Positions 1-12,200 of a stretch of 64,000 nucleotides of DNA are shown piece after piece. The notes beneath the pieces were generated by a model. That model was not told the DNA's origin, did not search any database, and was given only the letters and a program-made list of their open reading frames with translations. The translations under genes and the position numbers were made by a program. This DNA comes from Mimachlamys varia (lineage: Eukaryota; Mollusca; Bivalvia; Pectinida; Pectinidae). The stretch covers positions 48,611,058-48,675,057 of the forward strand of contig OX392532.1 of NCBI GenBank assembly GCA_947623455.1, written 5' to 3'. How positions within the stretch are numbered: position 1 is the first letter of the stretch; every line of letters starts with the position of its first letter.

Positions 1-256
1 TTTTTTTTTTTTGGTTTTACCTTTTTAAAGAATTACGTGTCTGATCAGGATGCCAAAGTTCAGTTAGATTCAATATTCTCAAGTTTGACATATACAATGA
101 TTTTTTTTCATCAGCAGAGATATATTTGATGTGCATATTGGAAGAGTAGAATAAGGGTCATTTATAGATACATTTACAACTTACGATTCACCTAAGACTG
201 CACTTCTGTTTCTTTACCGTCTGTCGCAATGTTTAAGATAGTTTTATATATTTCAG
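1..256. other. AT-rich sequence, nothing recognised
   Basis: It begins with a T run of 12 and is presumed intron or upstream sequence of the microexon gene. No supported exon was found. Confidence 0.4.
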
Positions 257-286
257 AAGTGATCAAAGTGAAGACTCGGATGAAGA
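257..286 (+). CDS. Microexon 1 (30 nt)
   Basis: The acceptor is atatttcag and the donor gtacgt. It encodes the acidic peptide SDQSEDSDE plus split codons at both ends. It is the first exon I can place; earlier exons may lie outside the window. Confidence 0.65.
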
Positions 287-3200
287 GTACGTATTATCAT
301 TCTTATATGATTTGAATCATTCAAATTGTATTTAAAATATAGGCTAACCTATAAATGTTAAATGTTAAGTAACATCAATGTCAGCAGTAGCTATTCTTCC
401 ACCCCTCCCAACCTTAGGTAAGGAGGTACAGAATAGAAACTTTGCCTGTGCGTCCATCCGTGAGTGAAGAACTTGTATATATGATAATTTATATGGCAGA
501 TGTAGTCGATGAAGCACAATTCGCTTACAGCTCTGAAACGTCTAGTCTTATTGTCTTGCAATTATTTACGGGTTTCGGTGTTTTTCCTTTGCTCATTTTT
601 CCTTTGATGTAATCGATTTTGAGTTCAGTTTATCGTTTTGCTGTCGCTTTGGTATTCTCCGATTGTTTCTAACCCATGGTAAAACTTTGTTCATATTTCA
701 CACCATACCATTATCCAATCAAGATATAAAACTGATTAGATTTCGGTGTTTATCGGCCATTATCAAAGGTCACCGTGAATAACAAAAAGTTTGAATACGA
801 GATATCTCATGAACCCTGTAACAAATATGTTACATATTCAACTCATAGCAACACACGATAAAGTTCTACACCTCATTAATGTTTTTGTGGTCAACGGACT
901 TTGTTAAAGGTTAAAGATCGCCGTTGACCACTTTGTGAAACAAAATATGGACTACTGTTTATACCTATTATATACGGTATAGTACTGTTACATTTCGGTC
1001 TCTTGTTATTTCAGATATGTGCAGTGGACACGCTGGCGTAAAGAGTATGTATAAGGAACAATGTTTAATTTGAAATGCTGCTACAAATTTGCTCTTTTGC
1101 ATCTTTAAACAACACACATAAAACTTAAACAAGAATATTCAGTTGCATAAGTAATTAACACATTAAAAGTGTTATCTCTAATTGTAGACAATCAGCATAA
1201 CATAAGCAAATTTTATCTTTGTGAAATTGAATCTGCTTTTGTTTCATTGCAGAATTGACAGCTTCAAGGACAAAGATGAACGGTGTGTATTCGCATCTAA
1301 AATAATGTATATATCCTTACAAATAGGTTATAAAACAAAACAAAATCCAAACTCCAAAACTATTAATACGACAATTTGCCATATATAAAAAATGTAGTCA
1401 TAGCACAAAACTGACCGAGGGGACTGAATGGACTAACTTGAAAACAGTTCAGAAACCAGCGCTATCTCCATACTTGCAACATTTAAATATTCAAAATCTT
1501 ATACAGAAGGGCTAATAGTATGGGCATTGGTCTTCCCCTATCCCTGAAATATACTTAGAAATCATTTTGCAAAAATTGCTTAGACGATTAAGGTTTAGGT
1601 CAGTGTCCCTATTCCAAATATCAGCAAGAACAAATTCATGTTATCATATATGCAGTATAAACATTTTGCATTCCAAGTTCAAAAACTCCTCTGCTCATAT
1701 TATATGTTGTTTTTAGTAATATTCCTGGCATAACCTATCTAACTATCAGTTTAACGTTAATTTGAATGGTTCGCTATTCAAGAACAATGGGTATTTATTT
1801 CTGTCCACAGGGAAAGAGAAGAATTGCTCCTAGAGTAAGTATGTTTTATATATAATTCTCCGAGGATTGGCGTTTCTGTTAGTATTAGTGTAAGCGCAAT
1901 GCAACGTGCTTTTATTTCATTGAGATTTTTCTTTTTTAAGCTTGTCCCACATCATTCGGTAGCTTAAAGTTAATTATGTCTAAATGTGCATCACAACGAT
2001 GTACCCGTGTGTGATGATCAAACAAATGAAAATATAATCGTCATGTTTATTGTATAAATATCTTCCTAGTAAGCTGCCAGTATAAATGTTAACCTAACTA
2101 TGAAAGGTGTACCTCATCTGGCGCAAATAATTCAGGACAACTCTATGTTTTGACTTGATATTTAATGTAATCCATACGCCTAACTACAAAACAATGTTGA
2201 CTTACGTCCAACAGCCATTCAACTTTACCCCTTGCCTTCTTTCGTTGCTTTTTGATTCGTGATATGCCACCATCAGAATCAGGAAAGAAATACGACCAAA
2301 ATAACAATGCATCAGATGTGAATTTTTGAAAATAGGACACACAACTTTTAAGTTTACTGCGTAATTTTTTTGATGGAACATTCCCTAGGTCATTTGCCCC
2401 AATAGTTAGGTCGTCTACTGAATGATTAAACGTTGGCGTCAATCTTGTAGCAGACAAACCACCGTGATCTTGCCACCAAATGGATGTCCCAGGTTCCTGT
2501 CTTTAACGTATATCGTCAGGTCTAGTGCTGGCCTTGACAAATGCATTGTTTAACTATGGACGACCATATGCTCCATACACTAATATTACACTTATAAGCA
2601 TCGCTAGCCCATGAAACGGTTTACTGAAGCAGGTGCTGCTACCCTAATACGAAAGGAGTAGAATTTGTATCAAGTGATATCAGCCCCCCCCCCCCCCCCC
2701 CCCCCCCAACACACACACACACACACAAACAAAAGTAAAATGAACTTCCACAAAATAAAGGCCCCTTAGATAACGCACAAACCGTCATGCTAGGAAAACC
2801 ATAAATTTGAAAGGGGAATGCATAAGATCGTTTGGCTTTACATAAGTTGATTATGGTTAATGGTCTTCAATTAAATAAATACACGCCTATGGCGCGATGT
2901 TGTATCGTGGCCTGGTCTGGTCGCCCCCGTAACCAGACGAGTCAGTATCATTATGCAAAGTATGTGTTTATGAGGTTTTTTTTTTCATTAGATAACAAAT
3001 TTCGCCAAGGTAATTTCCGTATGCGCTAGCCTAACCGTTTCAAGTTATCGAAAAGTAGAAATGTTTTCCTTTAGAAATAAATGTAATGTTTTGATGATGT
3101 TTAAATTACTTATATATATACAATGTATATATTTGAATATTGTTGCGAAGACCCCATAAGCATATGAAGCAAAACGGTTGTAATTAGTAACCACTACTAT

Positions 3201-6200
3201 ACATTTTTGTTTTCATCTTAAATTGTACAGGCATTACATATAAGTTTGCTGTGTTACTGATTGTATAATGAACGAGTTTTTTAACAGGTATCTTAAAATC
3301 ATCATTCTGTTTTTGTTTAAAGCAAAGTAGTTTGGACTAGAATTGATTTGATTCTGATATCCTAAATTATTTAGGAAGGTTTTTTAAAAATCGTTTTTAA
3401 TTTTTTGTATTCTAACTTTCCAAAAATTATCATCCTGATATTCCAGGATATATATATATAAAAGATGTGTTTGATGTGCATCTGTACCGGGTGTAGATAC
3501 ATGTAGTACTTCAATAATTTACAATATGTGTTTTCCATGTTAAACTTCAATCTGTAATCAATATCTATATAACAACAACATCTTAGTTAAAGCCATACAG
3601 TTATCAATAAATAAGAAAAATATGTAAATAATATTTTTTTCTTGGGGTCCAATTTTCGATACTGTTGTTCTGTTACAGTCTAGAAAAGAACATGCCGGCG
3701 AAGTAAGTATATAGTGACTTATAGATTTAATAACACGTACATGATCATTTATAAAGTAATGTATTAATTGGTACATGAACAAATACACTGCCATCTAAAA
3801 GCTCTGATACATCTTTTCTGCAAACGCTTTGAAATTGAGCAAAACCAAATCTTAAAGGTTGTATTACTATTAATAGTTTTATGTTATGTTTAACTTCTTA
3901 CGATGTTTTGTTATTTTTCAACTACGTGTATGAATGGTTTTGTGATACAATTAAAATCCTCAAAATGCAAAAACATATTTCTTTACCTTTATTTTTGGCA
4001 GTGGATTATTGTAGTAATTCCATTTAATTATGCATATGAAAGAAAAAATACATTTGTTCATTTTTGAACAACATCAAAAATAGACTCCCTGCAATTTAAA
4101 TAAAATGCCAATTGTCACTGATAAGTGGACTTTTTTTCAGGAAATTGAATAAGTTTTTGTTGGCTAATGGCTTAGTATGTACACAACGTTTGTAACAGAA
4201 CTTTTTGATGGCAGTGTATATTTCCTTGAGTCCCCATCCGACAACATCAGATGCTCATACACCAAACTATCTTCCTATCTTTTTTAATAACCTTTAACTA
4301 AATAACTGCGAAAACTGCATTATACGTTTGTCGGTTTCGATATTCCGTTTTTAAGAACGCCTTTTCTAACAGTAACTTTCCCGTTCCTGGATCTAAGTGT
4401 CATATGTCATTGACGGAGGAAAGACGCCTACCCTCCTGGAATACCGTTTGAAGTTTGAAGAGTTGACAAAGAATTCATTTATTCATTCTATTCCTTTTAC
4501 CTTATTTAGCTGTTAATTTGCATTTTTTGTTCTAATTTTCAGACTTAAAGAATTAAATGAAGGTGTTCGGACGTGAGTATTTGAATTACATACCTTAATT
4601 CCCTTAAAGCAACTCTGTGTTTCTAAAATTAAGAGTGTGTCCAGATAATTTGTTTATTCGTTATATAGTCTATTAATTTTTGTAAAGATTGTTCATTCGG
4701 CCATGAATTGGTATTTAGCTGGCAATTTAAAAAAAACAATGAGAATAGCAAAGCGTCAGCAAAACCATAGTCTGAGCTCAAAATTGATTAAATTAGGGGG
4801 GGGGGGGTGAGGGAATCCACGGAGACCCTTGTAAAGTAAAAGAAAAGATAAGATGCTTAAATGATTTAGTTCGATAACGTCACATGAACGAATGCTTAAC
4901 TATATTTAAAGATAGTAAAATGGCTTTGCTGTTTATAATTCCCCATAGGGTGTTCGCTATGTCAGTTGAATATTTACTTTTTATATCAGAATTATTCCAA
5001 AGATGGTTCTACTAACAAATGGGACATGCTGTTTTATGAAAAGGTATATAGACAGTTATGTGATTTTCTTTTTCTTACGTGAAGCTGACATCCTTCTTTT
5101 ATGAATGATATATATCAATCCAAATCTCTAACTCAGCGTAATGCTATGACTTACGACCTAATGACTACATGTGACTATTATCAATGTGATGTTTGTTTCA
5201 GATTGGATTGGAGATCATTCGGTTACAGGTGCGTATTTATTTTTGAGGAAATACCTCGTTGCAGTTAGATAACATCGTTCCTTTGTCTACTAAAACACCA
5301 TTAGCTGGACCAAATAAAACGTTAGCTCAAAAGATGACGTAACACAAACATACATTCACATAACATCACATTTATAACCATAACATGAGTACTGTATTTA
5401 AGGATTAAAGTTTCTTTCTGGTGGTTTTATCAAAGGATAAAGTTTAGTAGGATATCGATAGTTTGAATGGAACGCGAAGCGTTCCATGAAACAACTATCG
5501 ATATCCTACTGAACTTTATCCTTTGATAAAACCACCAGAAAGAAACTTTAATCCTTATATTTACTGTCCAGACCTTATATTCCCACGTGTAATTATTTCT
5601 TTAATCAGATATTATGATACTTACTGCAATGAAATCAAACAGTATCGTTTGGTTTCGGTAGACTGTTGAAACAGCCGCCTTATGAGGTGACGAACCCCCG
5701 CGGAATTTCAGTCAACAAGTAAACAAAAAAGTTCCAAAAGATTACATCTTTTTATTGTTATTTTTGCACATATGTTCATATATAAACAAACCATACTGTC
5801 TTTGTTACTGTTATTGTATTTAAAAAAAACATCAAAATGCTTCTTATTTATTTCTTAAATAAATTAACACATACTACGCGGCAGAATATTGATCGAGTCT
5901 GGAAAGTAGTGACGCGGCCTCGTGTTCAAATCGTAACGGAGTGTATTACTGCGCGCTGCGCCAATAGGCGCATGATCCACTGATTTTATCGGAAAATAAA
6001 GTTCAGTAGGCATTCGTAGAAATGTATAGGCAATATACTATCAATTCCAAACAGACTGTAAATATATGAAGATGTAAGCAATGTCGAGTACTATGAGCTA
6101 ATGTAAATAGCAAGAATATCTACTTTATAAAATATCAGTTTTAATCGCAAAATACGTTGGCCTTGTTATATAAAGAAAATAAGTTGTAATTTGCATGTGT

Positions 6201-9200
6201 GACCCATGCACCACAAACGTCCTGTAACAGTAAATCATAATATGCATGGGTATACATGTGAGTCGTCAGTCTACTTAAAGTCACTGGTGTGGTGTTTCGG
6301 TAGAGAACAGCTAATTAGTAAGCTGCAAATGTTGGGCATAGTTTAAGTGTAGATCGAGGTTCGCAGCCGATTTAATAAAGTATGTTTTGTCCTTGATCTC
6401 AGTCTCATAATGGTAAATAGGATCGACTAATTCAGCGAATCTCTTGTTGTTAACAGACAACACTCTGATTAAAACTACATTAACATTCATTTTACTGTAA
6501 TGACATCTTAACGTTTCAAACGTTTTTTCAACATTACTTGATATATGTAACCTTACCTATAATTAAATAGATGAAAAGGCTGACGCTCTGACATGATATT
6601 CCGATCAGGATTTTGCGCTATTTGGTATTGAAATTGATATAAGTCACTTCGTGTGAGGACATTTCAATACGAGTAAAGTGCTTGATAAATCCATTTGTAA
6701 TAAATGATGCATGTCTTTGATGAATCTGTCTTCTGCTTATTTTGTTTATCAATGTTGTTCTCATATCCATTTTTTCAGTGAACCGGCCTTTAAGTTAACC
6801 AAGAGGTAAGAATGACACGATTTCATATCTTAACAGGATTGATAGAAACAATTTGAAATTTATTCGGTGTAGTACAACTTATTGATGTTAAAGATTTACG
6901 GACGTCCGAGTTGCTACACTCACAAGAAAATTCGCTATGTTTTTGTAATTGACATAACACCAAGAAAAACAGTCATAACGATTATCAAAAATGATATCCT
7001 AAATGAATTGAACAGGAGATGGGGATAGTATAACCGACGATAAGATTGGCCATGCATGTGTTCTTAATAGTGAAATGTAGCAAACTAATACAGGAAAAAT
7101 AGCATCGTATAGGACTCGCACAACTGAATCAGCCTATCACGAAGTGTTTTATACGATTGTAGTCCCTACTGAAAGTTTGTTCCGGCTGAGTACAGTGATT
7201 TTGAGTAATTTAATTAGATAATTGTCGATATATTCTGCATTGAATGAAATCAATATAGATATTTAACTTTACAAAATGTATAACTTTGGTAGATTTCACT
7301 GGTTTAACATGTAAATGTCCGGTTGTCCGTAGCAGACGCCTGTAGCGTGCTAAAACGCCACGAAATTCCTGATTAAATGCCATTTGAAGTCGTTGCCATG
7401 TATGCATCTATGAATCCAGAAATTTGTGTTGAACTTCAAATATTTTAAGTTATTAGCTCGAAAGCTTAGTAATAACATATAGTAAATTATTTAGTCGTGT
7501 GGGTCCTATACGAAATTGTATTATATTACCGTTTTACCATGCTTATTTGTTTATTTATTTATTGTTGCCATATCATGCATTATAGTTATCACGATAGTGA
7601 TTTCGCTTGATAATTATTTCTCCGAGTTACAGAAATACAAACTACGTGAGTTGTACTAAGTGTATATAGTATTTATAAGTATGTTATGATAGCATACATC
7701 ATTGTACTGTTACGCAAATAATATGTATGGTACCCATCTAAAATAATAGCACTTCTATTTGGGTCATAACTTTCACAAAATGAAAAATATTTTTAAAGCA
7801 TAACAGTGTTTACGTCGAAAGCATCACATCACATAGTATATATGTCAAATACTCCAAGAATTCGAATAATTTTGCTTAGACAAATAGAGAATTCATTTTA
7901 ATATTCCGTATTGTTTGCTTATTTATATCATCCTATCTCTACTTGCTTAAAGTTTTTTTTGGACATATTTGTAACTGAAACGCATCATGTTAAAAGGTTC
8001 AATGCTGATTTTGTTAATTCTAGCTACTGTATCATTCAATTTCAGCCTTGGACTTGCCGTCTCTTCTAATGCAGAGTGAGTACAAAGAAGGGAGTTTAAA
8101 CATGAGGTTGTGCATCATTTCATATAAAAACAAATGGAAAAGCCTAACTGGAATCACTTGTAAACGAAGGTCATTTTAACAAACATTTAGCATCCATAGT
8201 TTACTGCATGCTAACTTTAACAAATATTGCATAATGCATGTTTTTCGTAGGATCCATATAAATCTAGCGGTATTCTATTGGAAAAACCACTATCTAAACG
8301 TTATATCATATTGATATTTCTAAGAATTAGGATTGAAAAGTTCCAAAAAATAATTAATATGATTGGGAATGTACATCAGTTATCTGTTTTTGTCTGTTAG
8401 CAGGATCGACTCAGAACAACTGGATCGATTAAATAGGTGAGTTATGAATATATCTTTTTTATGAAGGTCGCAACTTATTTTTTAATACAGTTACACTATT
8501 TTTACCATAATGAGTAATTCGTTAATTTCTGTAAAATTACTTTTTACTAATTCAGTTTATTTTTTTTATTTTTGTTTTCGCTTTTAACGTTTCCTTATTA
8601 TTTTTTTTCAAAGATTGGAGAAACAATTGAAAGCATCACACGTACCTGAGTATCGGTAAGTACTTTGGAATACTTTCTTTTGCATGTGAGTTAATGCTGC
8701 ACCTCATTCCGTCGCTCATTAGCGAATTCAAAACAAAAGATATACATTGTTGCAAGTTATACATTCCAATGATGTCACAATGTTTAAAGTGTCCCGGCGG
8801 TAAATGAATAGGAGAATACCGAAGCGTTAACAAAATCATAATCCAAACTCAAAATCGATTAAACCAGAGGCAAAATATGAACAAAGGAAAGATTTACATG
8901 GAGACTCTTGTAAAAATAAGACCAGGTGTTCCGGAAGAGTAAGCGTTCTTCTACTTCATCAACGACACCCGCCATGTAAATCTTTGTCACATCCACGTAA
9001 ACATCAAGTTCTCAAAATGAGAATCGAGTAAGTTTGCACTGGCTGCTATGTAGACTTATTTTGTTTTTGTTTTTAAACGTTTGCGATGACTTTTTTGTGT
9101 TTAGATTGATAAGATAATATATCAATATATCAAACAATACCAGACATCAATTTAGTTTTAGGAAATACAATAAATTTCATTCCGTCGGACCAGCCGTGAT

Positions 9201-12200
9201 CGGCTGTCGAAGCAACGATAGGCCTAGATCACATTACATAGTACAATATAAAACTATAAAAAAGGTACCAACCTGTAAGAATAGCCTTGTACATTCAACA
9301 AGAACTTCTGCATCTATGAAAACTAACCTACATCAGACGAATGACAGGATGTACAGTCGATAGAAACGCAAGTGTATTGTTTTTATTCACTGTTGCCATG
9401 GAGTATGTAGAAACACAGAAGAGTTCCAAATTTGTGAACAGCATCAATGCACATACGGTAAAATAGGCCAGCGCATTCCTTTTTTGCTGATTTAGCAATG
9501 GAAACTGCAATCACTAAAATAAACAGTGATGAAATGAAGCAGTTAAAAAAATTCCGGGTAACCGTGAAACGTTAAGTTTATTGAGTGACTTATGTGTGAT
9601 AATTGGGAATCTGGTTGACTATTTCATTATTATTTGCTGATCTAAAACTGCTGCAACATGTGCTCGTGATATATTTTTTGTTATCAATTTATGTGAATTG
9701 GAATCGGATACTTTGATATACGGGAAAAGGTTGCGCTGGAAAAAATTTTCGAGTCGTATTAATGTTGCTCCATTTTTGAGGTCACGTGACTTGTTGAAAG
9801 GAACAGTAACTGCGGTATGCAGCCAAGACTAGTCTATACCAACTTGATATCACGAAAAAATGCGATTAAGGACTAAAATTGGTTGTTGAACCGGGGAAAA
9901 TAAATTTATTAACTTTATTATTTTTTTAAATTTTCATTTAGAAGTATGTCATCATCATCGATGCATTTTTAACTTAGTCATCAGTTTCATTGCAGTTCAT
10001 GTGATTCTTCTGACAATTTCTATTATAATGTTGAATAATGCTTTTAAATGAGATTTTTACGTATATGATGCAATTTATAAGAACATCTAATTAGACTGTG
10101 CATCATATATAAAAAATAGTATTTATAACATTTTTTTCGGAAACCTTTTCATGTACGATTTCTTAAACTTTTCAGAAAGGAACAGCGTCATATCAATTAT
10201 AAAAGTAGAAGTATTGTAAGGAACGATCGTCGGTTTCAAAGTTATTTGAAACTTTATTACCTTTAGTTCAATTATTTGTATTGGGGAGGGGTCATTTTTC
10301 TTACAAAGATAGAGCTACTTAGTTCAGGTATAATATATATTCGTTTTTTAACTACAAATCTGTTTTTTTTTGAGTAAGCTAACATTTAAATAAGTTTAAT
10401 GATTTGTGTTGCAAACCAAATGATTCCCATAGCAACCCGTTACATTATATTTTACCCTAACGTTAAAATAATTTAGTTACAAAGAAAAGTCGAACCCAAC
10501 CAAAATATTTGATGTATTGAACAAAGGAAAATTAATGACAGATGTTATGTATGGAAATGTCTTTGTCGTTTATTCATATCCTAACATGTACAATAGTCTG
10601 TCCTGTCCATGTATACACAACACAAGTTGTGTCCCTGTGTATATTTACCCAATACATAATTTGTGGTCCTGTCAATGTTTACCGACACATACTATGTGGT
10701 CCTGTCCGTACTTACAAGACACATACGTTGTGTCCCTGTCCATCTTTACCCGACACTTAAGTTGTGTCCCTGTGTACATTAACCCGATACATATGTGGTC
10801 CTGTCAATGTTTAACCGACTCATAAGCTGTGTCCCTATACATTGTTCACCGACACATAAGTTAGGTCCCTGTGCATGATGACCCGACACATAAATTGTGT
10901 TCCTGTCAAAGTTTACCCTACATTTAAGTTGTGTCCCAGTGTATGTTTACCCGATATTTAGGTTGTGTATCCGTCCATGTTTACCTGACACATAATTTGT
11001 GTCAATCTCCATGTTTACCAGATACTTAAGTTGTGTCCCTGTACATGTTTACCCGAACCTTAAGTTTTGTCCCTGTAATGTTTACCCGACACATAAGCTT
11101 TGTCCCGGTGTATGTTTACCCGACATTTAAGTTGTGTCCCAGTGTAAGCTTATCCCACATTTAAATTGTGTCACTGTGTATGTTTACTCGACATTTTAGT
11201 TGTGTCCATGTTTACCCGCCATTCAAGTTGTGTCCCTGTGTATATTTAGCCGACATATAAATTGTGTCCCTGTGAATGTTTACCCGACATTCAAGTTGTG
11301 TCCCTGTGTATATTTACCTGACAGATAAATAGTGTCCCTGTGAATGTTTACCCGCCATTTAAGTTGTGTCCCTGTACATGTTTACCAGAACCTTAAGTTG
11401 TGTCCCTGTGAATGTTTACCCGACACATAAGCTTTGTCCCGGTGTATGTTTACCCGACATTTAAGTTGTGTCCCAGTGTAAGCTTATCCCACATTTAAAT
11501 TGTGTCACTGTGTATGTTTACTCGACATTTTAGTTGTGTCCATGTTTACCCGCCATTCAAGTTGTGACCCTGTGTATATTTAGCCGACATATAAATTGTG
11601 TCCCTGTGAATGTTTACCCGACATTCAAGTTGTGTCCCTGTGTATATTTAGCCGACATATAAATTGTGTCCCTGTGAATGTTTACCCGCCATTCAAGTTG
11701 TGTCCCTGTGTATATTTACCTGACATATAAATAGTGTCCCTGTGAATGTTTACCCGACACTCAAGTTGTGTCCCTGTGTATATTTACCCGACATATAAAT
11801 TGTGTCCCTGTGAATGATTACCCGCCTTTCAAGTTGTGTCCCTGTGTATATTTACCCGACACATAAGTTGTGTCCCTGTCCTTTCTTACCTGACACATGT
11901 TTATCAGACACATGATTTTATTGTAAGCGTATATGAATATAACATAGATACATGTATTAATATAGGTATATTAAAATGGATATCACAATAGCTCCAATTT
12001 ATTTTAAATATTTCAGAGCGACGTTCGATATGTAAGTATAATGATATTCGTGATAAACATTAGGCTAACCTAATTGGTTGCATCACTATAGGATCCTAAT
12101 GTCAACAGTGAATATATATATATATATAATATACAGATGCGTCAAGAAAACCATGATCCCAACTCAAAATCGATTAAACTGGGACCAAAACATGAAAAAA

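Noticed and set aside
4141..4174. 34-nt exon-like block after a strong T-rich acceptor
   Set aside because: 34 nt breaks the phase shared by all neighbours; exons 5 and 6 join in frame without it.
7633..7645. 13-nt exon-like block with acceptor ttacag and a strong gtgagt donor
   Set aside because: Its length is not a multiple of 3 and it would shift the frame between microexons 8 and 9, which already join in phase.
10517..10825. Open frames with repeated PVYI/LSCVPVY motifs
   Set aside because: By-products of the roughly 35-bp minisatellite; no splice context or conserved domain.
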